From: Eulemur rufifrons
Lineage: Eukaryota; Chordata; Mammalia; Primates; Lemuridae
NCBI RefSeq assembly: GCF_041146395.1
Contig: NC_090989.1
Coordinates: 54,524,501 to 54,588,500 of the forward strand
Direction of reading: 5' to 3'
Length of the DNA: 64,000 bases
Below, piece after piece: positions 1-13,739 of this stretch (position 1 is the stretch's first letter; every line of letters begins with the position of its first letter). The position numbers and the translations under genes were made by a program. The notes beneath the pieces are model-generated. The model made no database searches. It was not told where the DNA came from and saw nothing but the letters and a program-made list of their open reading frames with translations.

Positions 1-1310
1 TACAAAAATCAACACAAAATAGATAAAAATTTAAATGTAAAACCTGAAACTATAGAACTACTAGAGGAAAACATATGGAAAAACTCCATGATATTGTTCT
101 GGGCAATACTTTTTTGGACATAAGCTCAAAAGCACAGGCAAAAAAAGAAAAATTAAATGCACAAGAATAAATCAAACAAAAAAGTTTCTGCACATCCAAG
201 AAGAATAAAGAAACAACTGATGAAATGGTAGAAAATATTTGCATATCATATATCTAATAAGCAGTTAATATCAAAACATATAAAAAAACTCAGCTCAATA
301 GTAAGAAAACAACCCGATTAAAAAATAGACAAAGAATCTGAAAGGACATTTCTCCAGATAATACACACAAATAGCTCATAGATATACCAGAAGTTCTCAA
401 AAATCACAAATTATCAGAACAATGCAAATTAAAACCACAATAAGATATCGCTTTACATCTTTTGAAATAGCTATAATAAAAAAGATGAAAGATTACAAGT
501 GTTGGAGAGAACATGTGATAAAAAGGAAACCCTTGCACACTATTTGTGGAAATATAAATTACTACAGTCATTATGGAAAACAGTAGGAAGTTCCTCAAAA
601 TATTATAAATAGAACTACCACATGATCCAGTAATCCCACTACCGTGTACATATCTAAAAGGAATGAAATAAGTATGTCAAAGAAGATCTCTGCACTCAAA
701 TATTAATTGCAGCATTATTCACATTAGCCAAGATACAGAATCAACCTAGGTGTTCATTAATGGATGAATAGATAAAGAAAATGTGATACACCCACAGCCA
801 CACACACACAAACCAGAATGCTATTCCCCCTTAAAAAAGAAGGAAATCTTGTCATATGTGACCACACAGATGAACCTGGAGGACATTATGTTAAGTGAAA
901 TAAGCCTGGCACAGGAAGACAAATGCCACATGATCTCACTTATACGTAGAATCTAAAAAAGTTGAGCTCATAGAAGTAGAGTGTAGAATGATGTTTATGA
1001 GGAGCTGGTGGGGAGGAGGTTGAGGAGATATTGGCCTCAAAATTTTAGTTAGATAGGAGGAATAAATTTAAGAGAGCTGTTGTACAACATGGTGAATATA
1101 GTTAATAACAATGTACTGTAATTTTAAAATTGCTAAGGGCAGTTTTTAGGTGTTCTCACCACAAAAGTAGCATAAGCTTGAAGTAGTACATATGTTAGCT
1201 CAAAGTAGCAGTTCCACAACATATTTCAATACAACATGTTGTACAAGATTAATATATATAATTTTTATTTGTCAAATAAATAAATAAAATGCTAAATTAA
1301 AAATATATTA
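1..1310 (+). repeat. Old L1 (L1M, MB-like) 3' end: ORF2 tail plus 3'UTR
   Basis: The segment reads in L1 sense direction. It holds decayed ORF2 C-terminal coding sequence (the 'gaactaccacatgatccag' motif near 615), then the typical L1M 3'UTR with 'gttaataacaatgtactgta', a 'ggtgttctcaccacaaaa' block and an A/T-rich end near 1280. Many stops break every frame, so no protein is made. The 5' end lies outside the window. Subfamily assignment is by eye. Confidence 0.85.
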
Positions 1311-1544
1311 AAACATAAGATCCTAAAAATAATTAGGATTTAATCAGTGGAAACAGCAACTTTAAACTTTCTGGGTATAAGAATATGTACAAGTTACTTA
1401 GCATCTTGCTACACAAGCTTTCTCACTTATAAAGTTAGAAATATTTAGCTTTCTAATTGTAAAGACTTAGAAGTAATATACATAAAACATTTACCAAATA
1501 CTCAGGAATGAATACATTATTACTTCTATGAAAACAGAAAGGCT
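1311..1544. other. Unique A+T-rich sequence
   Basis: No repeat signature, splice pattern or coding frame is recognisable here. Confidence 0.5.
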
Positions 1545-1990
1545 TTAGGTTCTTTTTCCCCGATGTCATCTTCCATTTTCTAGGATGGCATCCAGTAACT
1601 GGTTTAATCATAGGTCCAAGATCCATAGCTCTTTGAGCTGCATGTGGAACACTGGCTGTGCCGTTCTCACAGCAGCTCTCTTCTAGAATTGAACCAAAGG
1701 TGCTACTTTAAATACTAAGGGGCTTTTCATTTTAGTAATTGGTGTCACTGGCCCCATCACTTGAAACTAATTCAAGTAGTATTTCTTCTTTTTGCACATA
1801 TATCTATTACACATCCATCAGCAATACTGATCTTAGTAGATGCCAGATCCACCTTCAGTACTTCAGTGTCCTCAAGCTGCAATTTGGTTTCTTGAAGCTG
1901 ACCTCCAATTTTAGGAAGAAGTGGTTCATGAAGCATTTTAAATTCTAAATCATGATTCTTAGTTTGGTATTCTTACGCATGTCTTCAATA
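1545..1990 (-). pseudogene. Possible processed pseudogene, parent unknown
   Basis: Read on the minus strand, successive frames give protein-like stretches separated by frameshifts and stops. One reads KIGGQLQETKLQLEDTEVLK, continuing through VDLASTKISIADGCVIDI. A later one (about 1645 down to 1565) reads AAQRAMDLGPMIKPVTG. Composition (G+C and codon use) is more coding-like than the flanks, and no introns are visible, which fits a decayed retrocopy. I do not recognise the parent gene. The opposite-strand frame at 1739-1948 is a shadow of this segment. It could also be a chance run of open codons or an old repeat. Confidence 0.33.
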
Positions 1991-3188
1991 TCTACAAAAG
2001 TGTGTTTTAAATAGTCTTGGAAAATAGTTTGTTTAAGGAAACAGAATTTCTTTGTCCAAGGTTATCCTCATGTTTTATACTAGTGAGTGCTCTTTGGTCA
2101 GTTTGATATAATTAATCAAGTGTTACTATTTGATCAGACAAAACACTAATAATTAGTAATAATTTAATTATATTTAAGAGTCTCCTATTATAAGTAAAGC
2201 TATGATGAACAATCATTTTATAAATTAATAGCCATTTAAGCATCAATAAAAATTTAATTATATGATATACGGATTTTTTGTAAATTAGATATTATCAAAG
2301 TGATTTTAAGCCTGAGTTTCAATGAATACTACCTACTTCTAAATATTTGCTGTTTCTTGAAGTATCATGCCTTTTTAGTTATCTTCTCACATTCCTCTTT
2401 GAAAATATATAACTAACAACTTTGAACTTATCAATGGGATAAAGGGTTAATTAACAATATCAATTTACATTCCTTTTTGATTGCATAAAATTCTTATTTT
2501 ACCTGGCTTACAATCAGGGGTAAAGTGTTTATGTTAATTTACATTAATTGTTGACCTTTTCTCTTGATTAACTAAACTTGTATCCAATTAAAACTTCTTG
2601 TTTACCTAACATAGTGTATATCAAGTCTAAATACAGAAGTGAATGTCTTGTGCAGGTAAGATAAAGCCAGACAAAAAAAGAGAGAGATTTTTCAACAAAC
2701 AGCTCTTTATTGCAACAGCCACTGTTTTGTCACACTAATTTAGTGCAACATAAAACTATGAGAACTTTGAGAAACAAACAAGAATTAATATTGATGGAGT
2801 GTTCCAGGGATACTTAACCAAAGGACTGATTTATCTAATTGTTGAATATCCAATTCCAAGAGCTTTTAGGATGAAATTGTGAGAGCATGGAATTGTTAGA
2901 ATTTGAGAGATAATCTTCCCAATACATTTAGTACTATTAAAGGCCACACCATAAGCATGGTGTTTATTTGAATTTCACCCTTGGAGAGGGGTGTTGATAT
3001 GCTGAAGCTTACATGGACAAGAGCCACACGGATCACTGAAACCTCAGATCATGTCACATAATTAACTAGTGGACTAACTATGCTATTCACTCTAGAGAAA
3101 AGGCCAATCAGAACACAAATAAACAAGTAAACTTAACAGTTGTCTTCACATATTTAAGGTACTCTTGTTAACAATCACCTAGACTTGC
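1991..3188. other. Unique sequence, no gene seen
   Basis: A+T-rich sequence without a recognised repeat. The part from about 2940 to 3120 is slightly richer in G+C, but I could not tie it to any family. Confidence 0.45.
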
Positions 3189-3380
3189 TTTTTTTTTTAA
3201 ATTTCAGCTTATTAAGGGGGTACAAAAGTTCAGGTTATGTATATTGGCCATGTCCCCCCCATCGCCCTGAGTCAGAGCTTCAGGCGTGTCCATTATCCCA
3301 GTGTGCATCGCACTCATCATGTAGGTATACACCCATCCCCTCCCCCAACCCCCCCACCTCTGTCCGATACCCAATTGGTG
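3189..3380 (-). mobile_element. Young lemur-lineage L1, 3'-end fragment (one G-rich module)
   Basis: Starts with the poly-T of a minus-strand poly-A tail, followed by 'cttattaagggggtacaaaa' and a C-rich block (G-rich on the L1 sense strand), and ends at 'cgatacccaattggtg'. Only the last part of the 3'UTR was copied. It carries a single copy of the roughly 95-bp module that is doubled in the copies at 37737 and 54292. No clear target-site duplication is visible. Confidence 0.85.
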
Positions 3381-3660
3381 CCTTCAGGGGATAACAGTGG
3401 TGAAAAATGTAAGGCTACAGTTTTCACTTTAACAGAAAAGTCTGTCTAATATTCAGAACCCTTGTTAAAATTATGACAGTTTGCTTAAACAGAACAGTGT
3501 TTCTTAGCTCTGGAAATGGTCAAGGAGCACTTGAATAATGATTGAGTTATGAGGCCATGGAACAGAATAGGAGACCTAATAACTACTTGGGTTAATGTTC
3601 CCTGTAAGTTTTATCATTTCTGAATATATGGTATAAAAATGGTTGTAGAAATTAATCTAA
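3381..3660. other. Unique sequence
   Basis: No repeat or coding signal recognised. Confidence 0.45.
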
Positions 3661-5850
3661 AAGGTGATAACACATTAAAAAACACAAAATACTTAGAGAT
3701 AAATTTATCAAAATAGGTACTAACCCTGTGCACTAAAAACTACAAACTAATGCTGAGAGAAATCAAAGACCTACATAAATGGTGAGATATGCCAAGTTTA
3801 CTGGAAAATTCAATATTGTTAAGATGTTAATTTTCCCCCATGTCATCTATAAATTCAATGAAATCCAAATAAAGATTCCAATATATATATACATATTTTG
3901 TTAAAAAGTGACAAGTTGATTCTAAAATATATGAAGATGCAAACAATCTAAAATAGTTTAAGCAGTTCTGTAAAATAAGAACAAAGCTGAAAGTCTTGCA
4001 CTACCATGATTTAAAAACCTGCCATAAAGCTACAATAATTAAGACAATATGGTATTGGCAAAAGGATAAAAATATAGTTTAACATAACACACTAATGAGT
4101 TCAGAAATAGATCTCCTCTCCATATGTGTGGTCAATCGATTTTTGACAAAGGTGTAAAAATAATTCAATAAGGAAAGTACAGTATTTTTACCAATTCAAT
4201 AGTTGAACAATGAACAAGAACAAATGGATATTCACAAAAAATATGAACCTCAAATTCTTACATCATAAAATTAATATCAGGTAGACCATTGAGCTAAAGG
4301 TAAGAGCTAAGATTATAAAGCTTCTAGATGAAAATGTAGCTAGTCAAAAATTTCTTACATAGATACTGAAAAAATATAATAAGTAATAAAAAATAATAAA
4401 TTAAACTTCAGAAAAATGAAAAATGTTTGCTTACCTAAAGTGATTATTGTGGAAATAAAAAGTACAGTGGTCTGAAGATTTGTGTCCACCCATAATTCGT
4501 ATGTTGAAATCCTAACTCTCAAGGTGATGGTTTTAGGAAATGGGTTCTTTGGCAAGTGATTGTGTCATGAAGACAGAGCCATCATGATTGAGATTAGTGT
4601 TATAAAAAAAAAGACCCCAGAGAGCTGACTAGTCCCTTTTGCCATTTGAAGACACAACTAGAAGATGCTGTCTATGAACAAGAAAGCAAACCCTCACTAG
4701 ACACTAACTCTGCCAGTGCCTTGATCTTGAACTTCTCAACCTCCAGAACTGTGAGAAATAAATTCCTGTTGTTCATAAAGCTGCCTTATTTATGGTATTT
4801 TGTTATAGAAGCCTGAATGGAATAACACAAAAAGTAAAACCATAGACTGGGAAAAGATGTTAACAATATGTTTATTCCACAGAGATTTATATCATAAATA
4901 TAATATGTGTTTTTATATGTATGTCTACATATATAAAGATAAAATTAGTCCCATGAAGAAAAACAAATAAATGCAGTAGGAAAATGGGTAAAATAGTTGA
5001 ATAGACATTTCACTAAAGAGGATATATGAATGGTAACTAAGCATTGGAAAGATATTCAGCATCTTTAGTTACTGGGAAAAGCCAAGCTAAAATTACAATT
5101 AAGTATAATTTTATACCCAAGAGATGGCTAAACTAAAAAAATTTACAATAGCTAATGTTGGCAAGGATGTGGAGCAACTCAAACACTTAGAAAATATAGG
5201 TAGAAATTAAAATGACAGTGCTACTTTAAAAAACTATTTAGTAGTTTGTTATCAAAGTAAACATATATCTACTATAAGAGCTAAAAAATTTCACTTCTAA
5301 GTATTACCGACGAAGCATGAAATCATTTGTCCATTAAAAAGAGTTGTACAAGAATATTCATAATAACTTTATTCATAAGAGTCAGGAACTAGAAACAACT
5401 CAAATATTTATTAACAGGTGAGTTGATAAATTTTCATAAGTTCATACAACAGAATACTACCAAAAAATAAAAAAAAACAAACTAGTCATACAAGCAATAG
5501 CATGGATGAATATAAAAATATTATGTTGTAGAAAATGAGCCAGAAGCAAATAAGTTCACACTATATGAATCCACTTTTTCAAAATGTTAGAAAGAAAAAA
5601 TAATCCTTAGTAACGGAAAAATATTCAATAATTTTCAGGGACTGTGATCTGTGTTAAAAAAGATTGGCTACAAAGAGGCACTTAGGGAAATTTTTGGGTA
5701 GTAGAAATGTTTTATATCTTAATTTTGAGGATGAATACACAGGTGTATATTTTTTCAAAGTGATTAATTATGCACTTAAAAAGAATGCATTTTATTTCTA
5801 TAAATTTTACCTCAATAAAGTTACTTTAAAAAAAGATGGTGACTCAAATG
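3661..5850 (+). repeat. Old L1M element (ORF2 part and 3'UTR), split by an MST LTR
   Basis: The sense strand shows decayed ORF2 from about 3670 to 4456 and from 4837 onward. Its 3'UTR ends in 'acctcaataaagtt' near 5820, as in L1M3/M4/ME-type tails. The two halves rejoin cleanly if the LTR at 4465-4828 is removed. All frames are broken. Confidence 0.85.
4465..4828 (+). mobile_element. Solo LTR of MST type (ERVL-MaLR)
   Basis: The segment follows the MST/MLT1 layout: 'cataattcgtatgttgaaat' near the start, the 'gaccccagagagct' block, and the polyadenylation region 'ctgtgagaaataaattcctg' near the end. The direct repeat 'aaaaagta' sits on both sides (4457-4464 and 4829-4836), consistent with a target duplication. 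No internal retroviral genes are present, so this is the product of LTR-LTR recombination. Confidence 0.88.
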
Positions 5851-5892
5851 CACATTGGAAAACTAATCAGACAAAACATAGAACTATTTTCC

Positions 5893-7599
5893 TAGATAGT
5901 GAAAACTGACGTTGGTATTTTAATGGGGATTGCATTGAATCAGTAGATCACTTTGGGTAATTTAGGCATTTTAACAGCATTGATTCTGCCAATCCATGAG
6001 CATAATATGTTTTTCCATCTGTTTATGCCCTCTGATATTTCCTTCCTCAGTGTTTCATAGTTATCCTTGTGGAGGTCTTTTGCCTCCTTAGTTAAATATA
6101 TTCCGAGGTATTTTATTTTCTTTGTTGCTGTTATGAAAGGTATTGAGTCTTTGATTCGATTCTCAGCTCGACTGTTGCTGGTGTATATGAATGCTACTGA
6201 TTTATGTACATTGATTTTGTAACCTGAAACTTTGCTGAATTTGTTTATCAATTCCAGGAGTCTTTTGGCAAAGTCTTTGGGGTTTTCTAGATATAAGATG
6301 ATACCATCTGCAAAGAGTGATAGTTTGACCCTTCTTTCCTCATTTAGATATCTTTGATTTCCTTCTCTTGTCTGATTGCTCTGGCTAGAACTTCCAGTAC
6401 TATGTTGAATAGAAGTGGTGATACTGAGCAACATATCTGGTTCCATTTCTAAGTGGGAATGCTTTCAATTTTTCCCTGTGTAGTATGATGTTGTCTGTGG
6501 GTTTGTCATATATGGCTTTCATAATTTTAAGATAAGTCTCATCTATGCCTATTTTGTTAAGCATACTTATCATAAAAAGGTGCCGGATTTTGTCAAATGC
6601 TTTTTCTGCGTCTATTGAGAGGATCATATGGCCCTTGTTTTTGCTTCTATTTATGTTGTAAATTATATTTATATATTTGCGTATGTTTAACCGTCCTTGC
6701 ATCCCTAGTATGAAGCCTATTTGGTCATGGGGGATTTTTTTTTTTTTTTAATGCACAGCTTAATTCAGTTTGGTAGGATTTTATTGAAAACTTGCATCTG
6801 TATTCATTAGGGATATTGGTCTGTAGTTTTCTTTCTTTGTTGTGTCCTTTCCTGACTTTGGTATCAACATGATATTGACTTGATAAAATGAGTTGATAAG
6901 GATTCTTTCCTTCTCAATGTTATAGAATAATATCTCCCATATAGGAACTAGTTATTTGAAACTCTGGTAAAATTTTGGTGTGAAACAATCTGGTCCAGGA
7001 TATTTTTTGTTATAAGATTTTTTATTGCTGCTTTAATTTCAATACTTGATATCAATCTGTTCCAGAATTCTGTATCTTCTTGATTGAGCTTAGGGAGGCT
7101 GTGTGTTTCCAAGAATATCTTCGTTTCCTCCACATTTTCAAGTTTATGTGCAAATAGATTTTTTATAGTATTTAGAGATGATATTTTGTATTCCCATTGT
7201 ATCAGTTGTGATTTCTCCTTTTTAATTTCTGATTGAGATTATTAGAGTCCTTTCTTTTCTGCTTCTGGTTAATCTAGTGAGAGGCCTGTCAATTTTATTT
7301 ATCTTTTCAAAGAACCTACTTTTTGTTTCATTAATCTTTTGTATAGTCCTTTTATTATTGATTTCATTTAGTTCTGCTCTGATCTTGGTTATTTTTTTTC
7401 TTCTGTGGGGTTTGGGATTGGTTTGCTCTTCCTTTTCTAGTTTTTAGATGATTCGTTAAATTATGATTTGTGATCCTTCTGTCTTTTGAATGTAGTCATT
7501 CAGGGCTATGAATTTTACTATCAGGATTGCATTAGCCATATCCAACTGATTTTGGTGACTTGTGTCCCCTTTATCATTTACTTTGAAGAATCTTTTGAT
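5893..7599 (-). mobile_element. Lemur-lineage L1, inverted 5' segment (ORF2 reverse transcriptase region)
   Basis: Minus-strand sequence encodes decayed L1 ORF2 running from upstream of the reverse transcriptase at about 7599 through its core to about 5900. The frame at 6446-5940 contains the palm motif region, but the catalytic FADD reads FADG (codons at 6303-6314), so the second aspartate of the metal-binding pair is lost. Frameshifts and stops occur at about 6420, 6720 and 7000. The segment ends exactly where the forward half (7600-9490) resumes the same L1, apart from a gap of a few tens of bases. This is the signature of twin priming during integration. Confidence 0.88.
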
Positions 7600-9490
<1,891 letters not shown>

Positions 9491-10097
9491 AATCATTAAA
9501 TAAAGGGGGAAAAACCCAATGACAGTGGTTATGAATCTTGTTGTACAGCAGAATAAACCAAAGAGTTCATCCAGAAAACAAGTCCTAGGCCTTTCCCCCA
9601 CATCCCCTGAATCTCTGTTAGCAGGACCTGGGCAGACAAGGTGATGTTGATGTGTAGTATTTGTTTGAAATTCTTCTTTTAAAATATTTTTTGCCTGTCT
9701 TCAGCTATTTTTCTAGCAGGGTAGAAAATACTTTTTAGCTTTTTTTCATATCCCTATAATTTTTGTTTTTCCTGTTTAGAAGTTTCTGGGTTTTCCAAGT
9801 ATGTTATTAGAGGATTTTCTGCATGCTTATTGATTTAATCCCAATTTTGTAAAGCTTGTGAAGCCTTAAGCATGAGTTCTTGGTCTTCTATTCCCATCTT
9901 GTTTCTCATCATTGAAAGCCCATTCCATAGTCCTTGTTTTTGTGCCAATAAAGAATGATTGAACTTGTAGCGATTATACTTTTAAACTTTGAATGTTATC
10001 ATCAGATTAAAGTTATCTGTATATTCTACTAGCAAAAAAAAATTAAAATAAAGGTAATCAGAATGTAAAGAGCTAAACTATTATGAAAACATCCATG
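9491..10097. other. Mostly unique sequence with a MER5-like scrap
   Basis: The part at about 9527-9660 ('cagtggttatgaatcttg', 'gcaggacctgggcag') resembles a decayed hAT-Charlie MER5A element. The remainder is unique and A+T-rich with no gene signal. Confidence 0.4.
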
Positions 10098-10440
10098 GGC
10101 CGGGCGCGGTGGCTCACGCCTGTAATCCTAGCACTCTGGGAGGCCGAGGCGGGTGGATTGCTCAAGGTCAGGAGTTCGAGACCAGCATGAGCGAGACCCC
10201 GTCTCTACTAAAAATAGAAAGACATTATATGGACAACTAAAAATCTATATAGAAAAAATTAGCCGGGCATAGTGGCGCATGCCTGTAGTCCCAGCTACTC
10301 GGGAGGCTGAGGCAGTAGGATCGCTTAAGCCGAGGAGTCTGAGGTTGCTGTGAGCTAAGCTGACGCCACGGCACTCACTCTAGCCTGGGCAACAAAGTGA
10401 GACTCTGTCTCAACAAAAAAAAAAAAAAAAAAAAAAAAAA
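10098..10440 (+). mobile_element. Strepsirrhine-type dimeric Alu
   Basis: Complete left and right arms with the lemur-type linker and a poly-A tail from about 10411. A possible 8-bp TSD 'aaaacatc' occurs at 10086-10093 and 10437-10444, with four extra bases before the Alu start. The left arm is missing about 10 bases ('gaccagcatgagcgagaccc') relative to the Alu at 8261. Confidence 0.95.
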
Positions 10441-11078
10441 CATCTTGAGTAACTATTTGAGAAAAAAAAGAACACAACACAAGCATTGTCAAAAAGACTA
10501 CTGAAGGATCTGAAGTCATTAAAGAAAAGGCAGATACAGAATGAAAAAAGGAAAAAAAACGGAGGTTGAGAAGGAAGGATAGAATTATTTATACTAATAG
10601 ATATATGTAAACAATGACTAAATATGTTGTATAGAAATAAAATCTGATTATAAAGAAAAATGGCAATGTTCTGATGATGTTTGCATAAAATAAGGTTTTT
10701 AGTAAGTAATGTAATTTAGAATAGCCTTAAAAGAATGTTTTCCTAGAACATTACCCCAAACTGTCTTTTCAGTAAAAAAAGACATATGGCATTAATTATA
10801 GGATGATTATGTGAGAGATTCATGTTAATTTTCATATGAAAGAAATTACACAAAGCATTTTTATGACTACCATGATCATTATTGTAACACCTCCAAGATA
10901 CTTGCATAGCTTTGAAAAACAATTCAAATTTTATGTCAATTACAGTAGGCTGTATGAAAGACATTATCACATTAAGAGTCATAGTCCTTTTTCTTTAATG
11001 TCAGCAAGGAAAATAGCAGAAATATGCAGTACACTGACGGATATTTCTGAATTTTCTTTTTTAAAATTCAAATCAGCT
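10441..11078. other. Unique sequence
   Basis: A+T-rich with no repeat signature seen. The opposing open frames around 10743-11198 overlap each other, extend into the L1 tail and look like chance frames. Confidence 0.45.
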
Positions 11079-11621
11079 ATCATTTATTTTATTTTATTTT
11101 ATTTTTTTCAGAATACTACGGGGGTACAAACAATTTGGCTACATAACTTGCTTCTGTACCATGCCCAACTGTCTGATAGTGTGCATTGTACCGGTTAGGA
11201 GTGATTTTATCCATCCCCTCTTCTCTTGTCCCATCTGCTTGGTTTCCAATGAATGTTATTTTCATATGTGCACGTAGATGTTGGTCATTTAGTTCCAATT
11301 TAATGGTGAGTACATGTGGTGTTTGCTTTTGATTCTTGTGATACTTAGGAGAATTTTCTCTAGCTCTATCCAGGATAGTACAAGAGGTATTAGTTCACCA
11401 TTTTTTTTTTTCTTATGGCCGAATATACCTCATGGTATACATATACCACATTTTATTAATCCTCTCATGTATTAATGGACACGCAGATTATTTCCACATC
11501 TTTGCAGTTGTGAACTGTGCTAATATAAATGTTTGAGTGCAGGTGTATTTTTTTTATAGAATGTCTTCTTTTCCTTTGGGTAAAGATCCAGTAGTGGGAT
11601 TGTTGCATCTGAATCCAACAG

Positions 11622-11622
<1 letters not shown>
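11079..11622 (-). mobile_element. Lemur-lineage L1, 3' end (older 3'UTR type)
   Basis: A TTTTA-rich tail at 11079-11108 is followed by 'ctacgggggtacaaacaatt', the 3'UTR, then ORF2 C-terminal coding sequence in reverse ('tggtatacatataccacatt' near 11432; 'gtagtgggattgttgc' near 11592). The open frame at 11537-11821 is on the opposite strand and is spurious. Confidence 0.85.
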
Positions 11623-11659
<37 letters not shown>

Positions 11660-11665
11660 TACAGA
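11623..11665 (+). repeat. Compound microsatellite (TG)n(AG)n
   Basis: About six TG units run directly into about a dozen GA units at the 5'-truncated edge of the L1 at 11079-11622. Confidence 0.95.
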
Positions 11666-12294
11666 GACAGAGAGAATTTACTGGGTTTAAGATTTTCCTA
11701 CTTTCTTCTGGCTACCATTAGCTTTGGACACAGGTTCAGAGTGTCTTGTCAGCGTTCTTCTCATCTCTCATATCCATGTTGCGTCTGCTTTTTCAATTCT
11801 GGGCTCTTCCTTTCTGCTTAGATTTCTAATGCCTACTATTTCTCTGCTACTTTAGCTATTTTCTCTGAACTCCAATTCTGGCTGCATGGTTAAGGTATAT
11901 ATTATGGCTGAGTAGTTCACAAGATTCCTGTATAACCCAACACCATGACTAGAGGAGACATAAGATAAATTAGGATAGGATGCTTTTATATAGGTAACTG
12001 AGAATAAGACTTCCCTGCTTGGTAAAAATATAAGTTATAAGGTAACAAAGTTATACATGCACATGGTAATAAAATAAAAGTGACAGAAAGGCTACAACAA
12101 AAAGCCTGCACCTTCTAACACCAGCTTATTGCTTTAACCTCTCAGTTTCTTTACCCAGAGGAAACCACTTTGAATTCTTTCAATTTTTATTTCTTTTGCT
12201 GGTTATTTCTCTAAGTATAAATAATGGGAACATAATAGTGTATATAATAGGAACATAATATTCTAAATATTTGGACATTGTTTGTTGACTGAAA
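11666..12294 (-). other. Unique sequence followed by a probable L1M 3'UTR scrap
   Basis: 11666-12030 shows nothing recognisable. About 12030-12290, with 'ctctcagtttctttacccag' and 'ggaaaccactttgaattctt', resembles the reverse complement of old L1M 3'UTRs. Confidence in that assignment is low. Confidence 0.35.
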
Positions 12295-13256
12295 AATGAA
12301 TTCATAGTCTTTTACCTATCAATTCTACATATGAAAAAGCAGTAAGAAAAAATTGACTTTACTGTGACTGAGATTTTATTCAGTTCAGAGAGAAGTAGAG
12401 ATCCATAGGGTTCCATTTCTTTCTCTGATTCATTGTTACAATCATTTTGGCATTGAAAACAGAATGATCCTAGTGTCCAATTTAATATTTTCTTACATTG
12501 CATCAATGGTCCAAGATTATGCCATTCAGATTGCTTTATATTTGGGTCACAACTTTTTCATAGATTTTTTAAATTTATTGAGGTTTTTAACTGCTTTTCA
12601 TTTCTTAGAAAAGAGAGAATGAATTCATAGTCTTTTACCTATCATTCTCACCCCTCAATTCATTATAATTATGTGATTATTTTTAATTCTTTCATTGATA
12701 TCCTTAGTTAACTTCAAAAAATTGCTTGTTCCTTTAACTTCTGGCTTTGTATCACACTTCCCCTTTTCTTCTTAAACTTTCCAGCTTCTGGAAACTATAT
12801 TTAATTTTATTAACCACACTTTTCTCTCCATACTTATCTTTTCTCTCTTAAACCTCCCAACTTCTATCAGCTGTTCCACTACATTTTCAAAGTAGATTAT
12901 ACTTATATTTTGTTCATCAACCCTATTTAAGCTTCCTTTTTTTGAACTTAACATCAATTCTACACATTAAAAAGCGGTAAGAAAGGATTTACTTTGCTGT
13001 GACTGAAATTTTATTCAGTTCAGAGAGAAGTAGAGATCCATAGGGTTCCATTTCTTTCTCTGCTTCATATTGCAACCTTTTTGCCATTGAAAGCAGAATG
13101 ATCCTGGTGTCAAATTTAATATTTTTTTAAAATTGCATGGATGCCTCAAGATTATGCCATTCAGATTGCTTTATATTTGGGTTACAACTTATTCATGGAT
13201 TTTCAAAAATTTATTGGGGTTTTTAATTGCTTTTGGTTTCTTGGAAAAGAGAGAAT
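12295..13256. repeat. Direct duplication of a 323-bp unit, second copy interrupted by 312 bp
   Basis: Copy one spans 12295-12617. Copy two begins at 12618 with the same 27 bases, breaks at 12644, and resumes at 12953 to run to about 13256 with roughly 90% identity to copy one (for example 'cagttcagagagaagtagag' in both). The break has the four-base repeat 'atca' at both edges (12641-12644 and 12953-12956). Either 312 bp was inserted into copy two, or copy one lost it through microhomology. No transposon family is recognised in the unit. Confidence 0.88.
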
Positions 13257-13369
13257 ATATTCTTCAACTTGTGGCTCATATATTTTAGGTTCTTAGTCTA
13301 TTGCTTGAATCTAGGCTATTCTTGTGGGGCTTCTGTTTAGAGGTTACTAGTTTTCTCTTTTATTTATTT

Positions 13370-13690
13370 ATTTTTATTTATTTTTCTTCATTCATTCTTC
13401 CATCGATAGACACCTAGGTTGTTTCCATATCTTTGCTATTATAAATAATGCTGAAATGAACATGGGAGTACAGATATCTCTTTGACATACTGATGTCAAT
13501 TCATTTAAAATATGCCAAGAAATGAGATTGTTAGATCATATGGTAATTCTATTTTTAGTTTTTTGAGGAACCTCCATACTATTTTCAAAAATGGCTGTAC
13601 TAATTTACATTCCCACCGGCAGTATACAAAGGTTCTCCTTCTGCACATTCTTGCCAGCACTTGTCATCATAACAAGATAATCGTTTATTA
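13370..13690 (-). repeat. L1 ORF2 C-terminal fragment
   Basis: The reverse complement carries the conserved L1 ORF2 3' coding block, seen here as 'tagacacctaggttgtttcc', 'agaaatgagattgttagatc' and 'attcccaccggcagtataca'. It has no own poly-A tail and is an old fragment. Confidence 0.8.
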
Positions 13691-13739
13691 TCTCCTTACC
13701 CTTTTATCTCTACCCCCACACCTGCCACCAACATGACAT

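Noticed and set aside
2940..3120. Possible tRNA or small RNA gene in a G+C-richer patch
   Set aside because: I could not fold a cloverleaf or find A and B boxes at the proper spacing.
5940..6702. Long minus-strand frames that look like a reverse transcriptase gene
   Set aside because: They are pieces of a broken L1 ORF2 with a mutated catalytic motif and frameshifts, not a host gene, retron or independent system.
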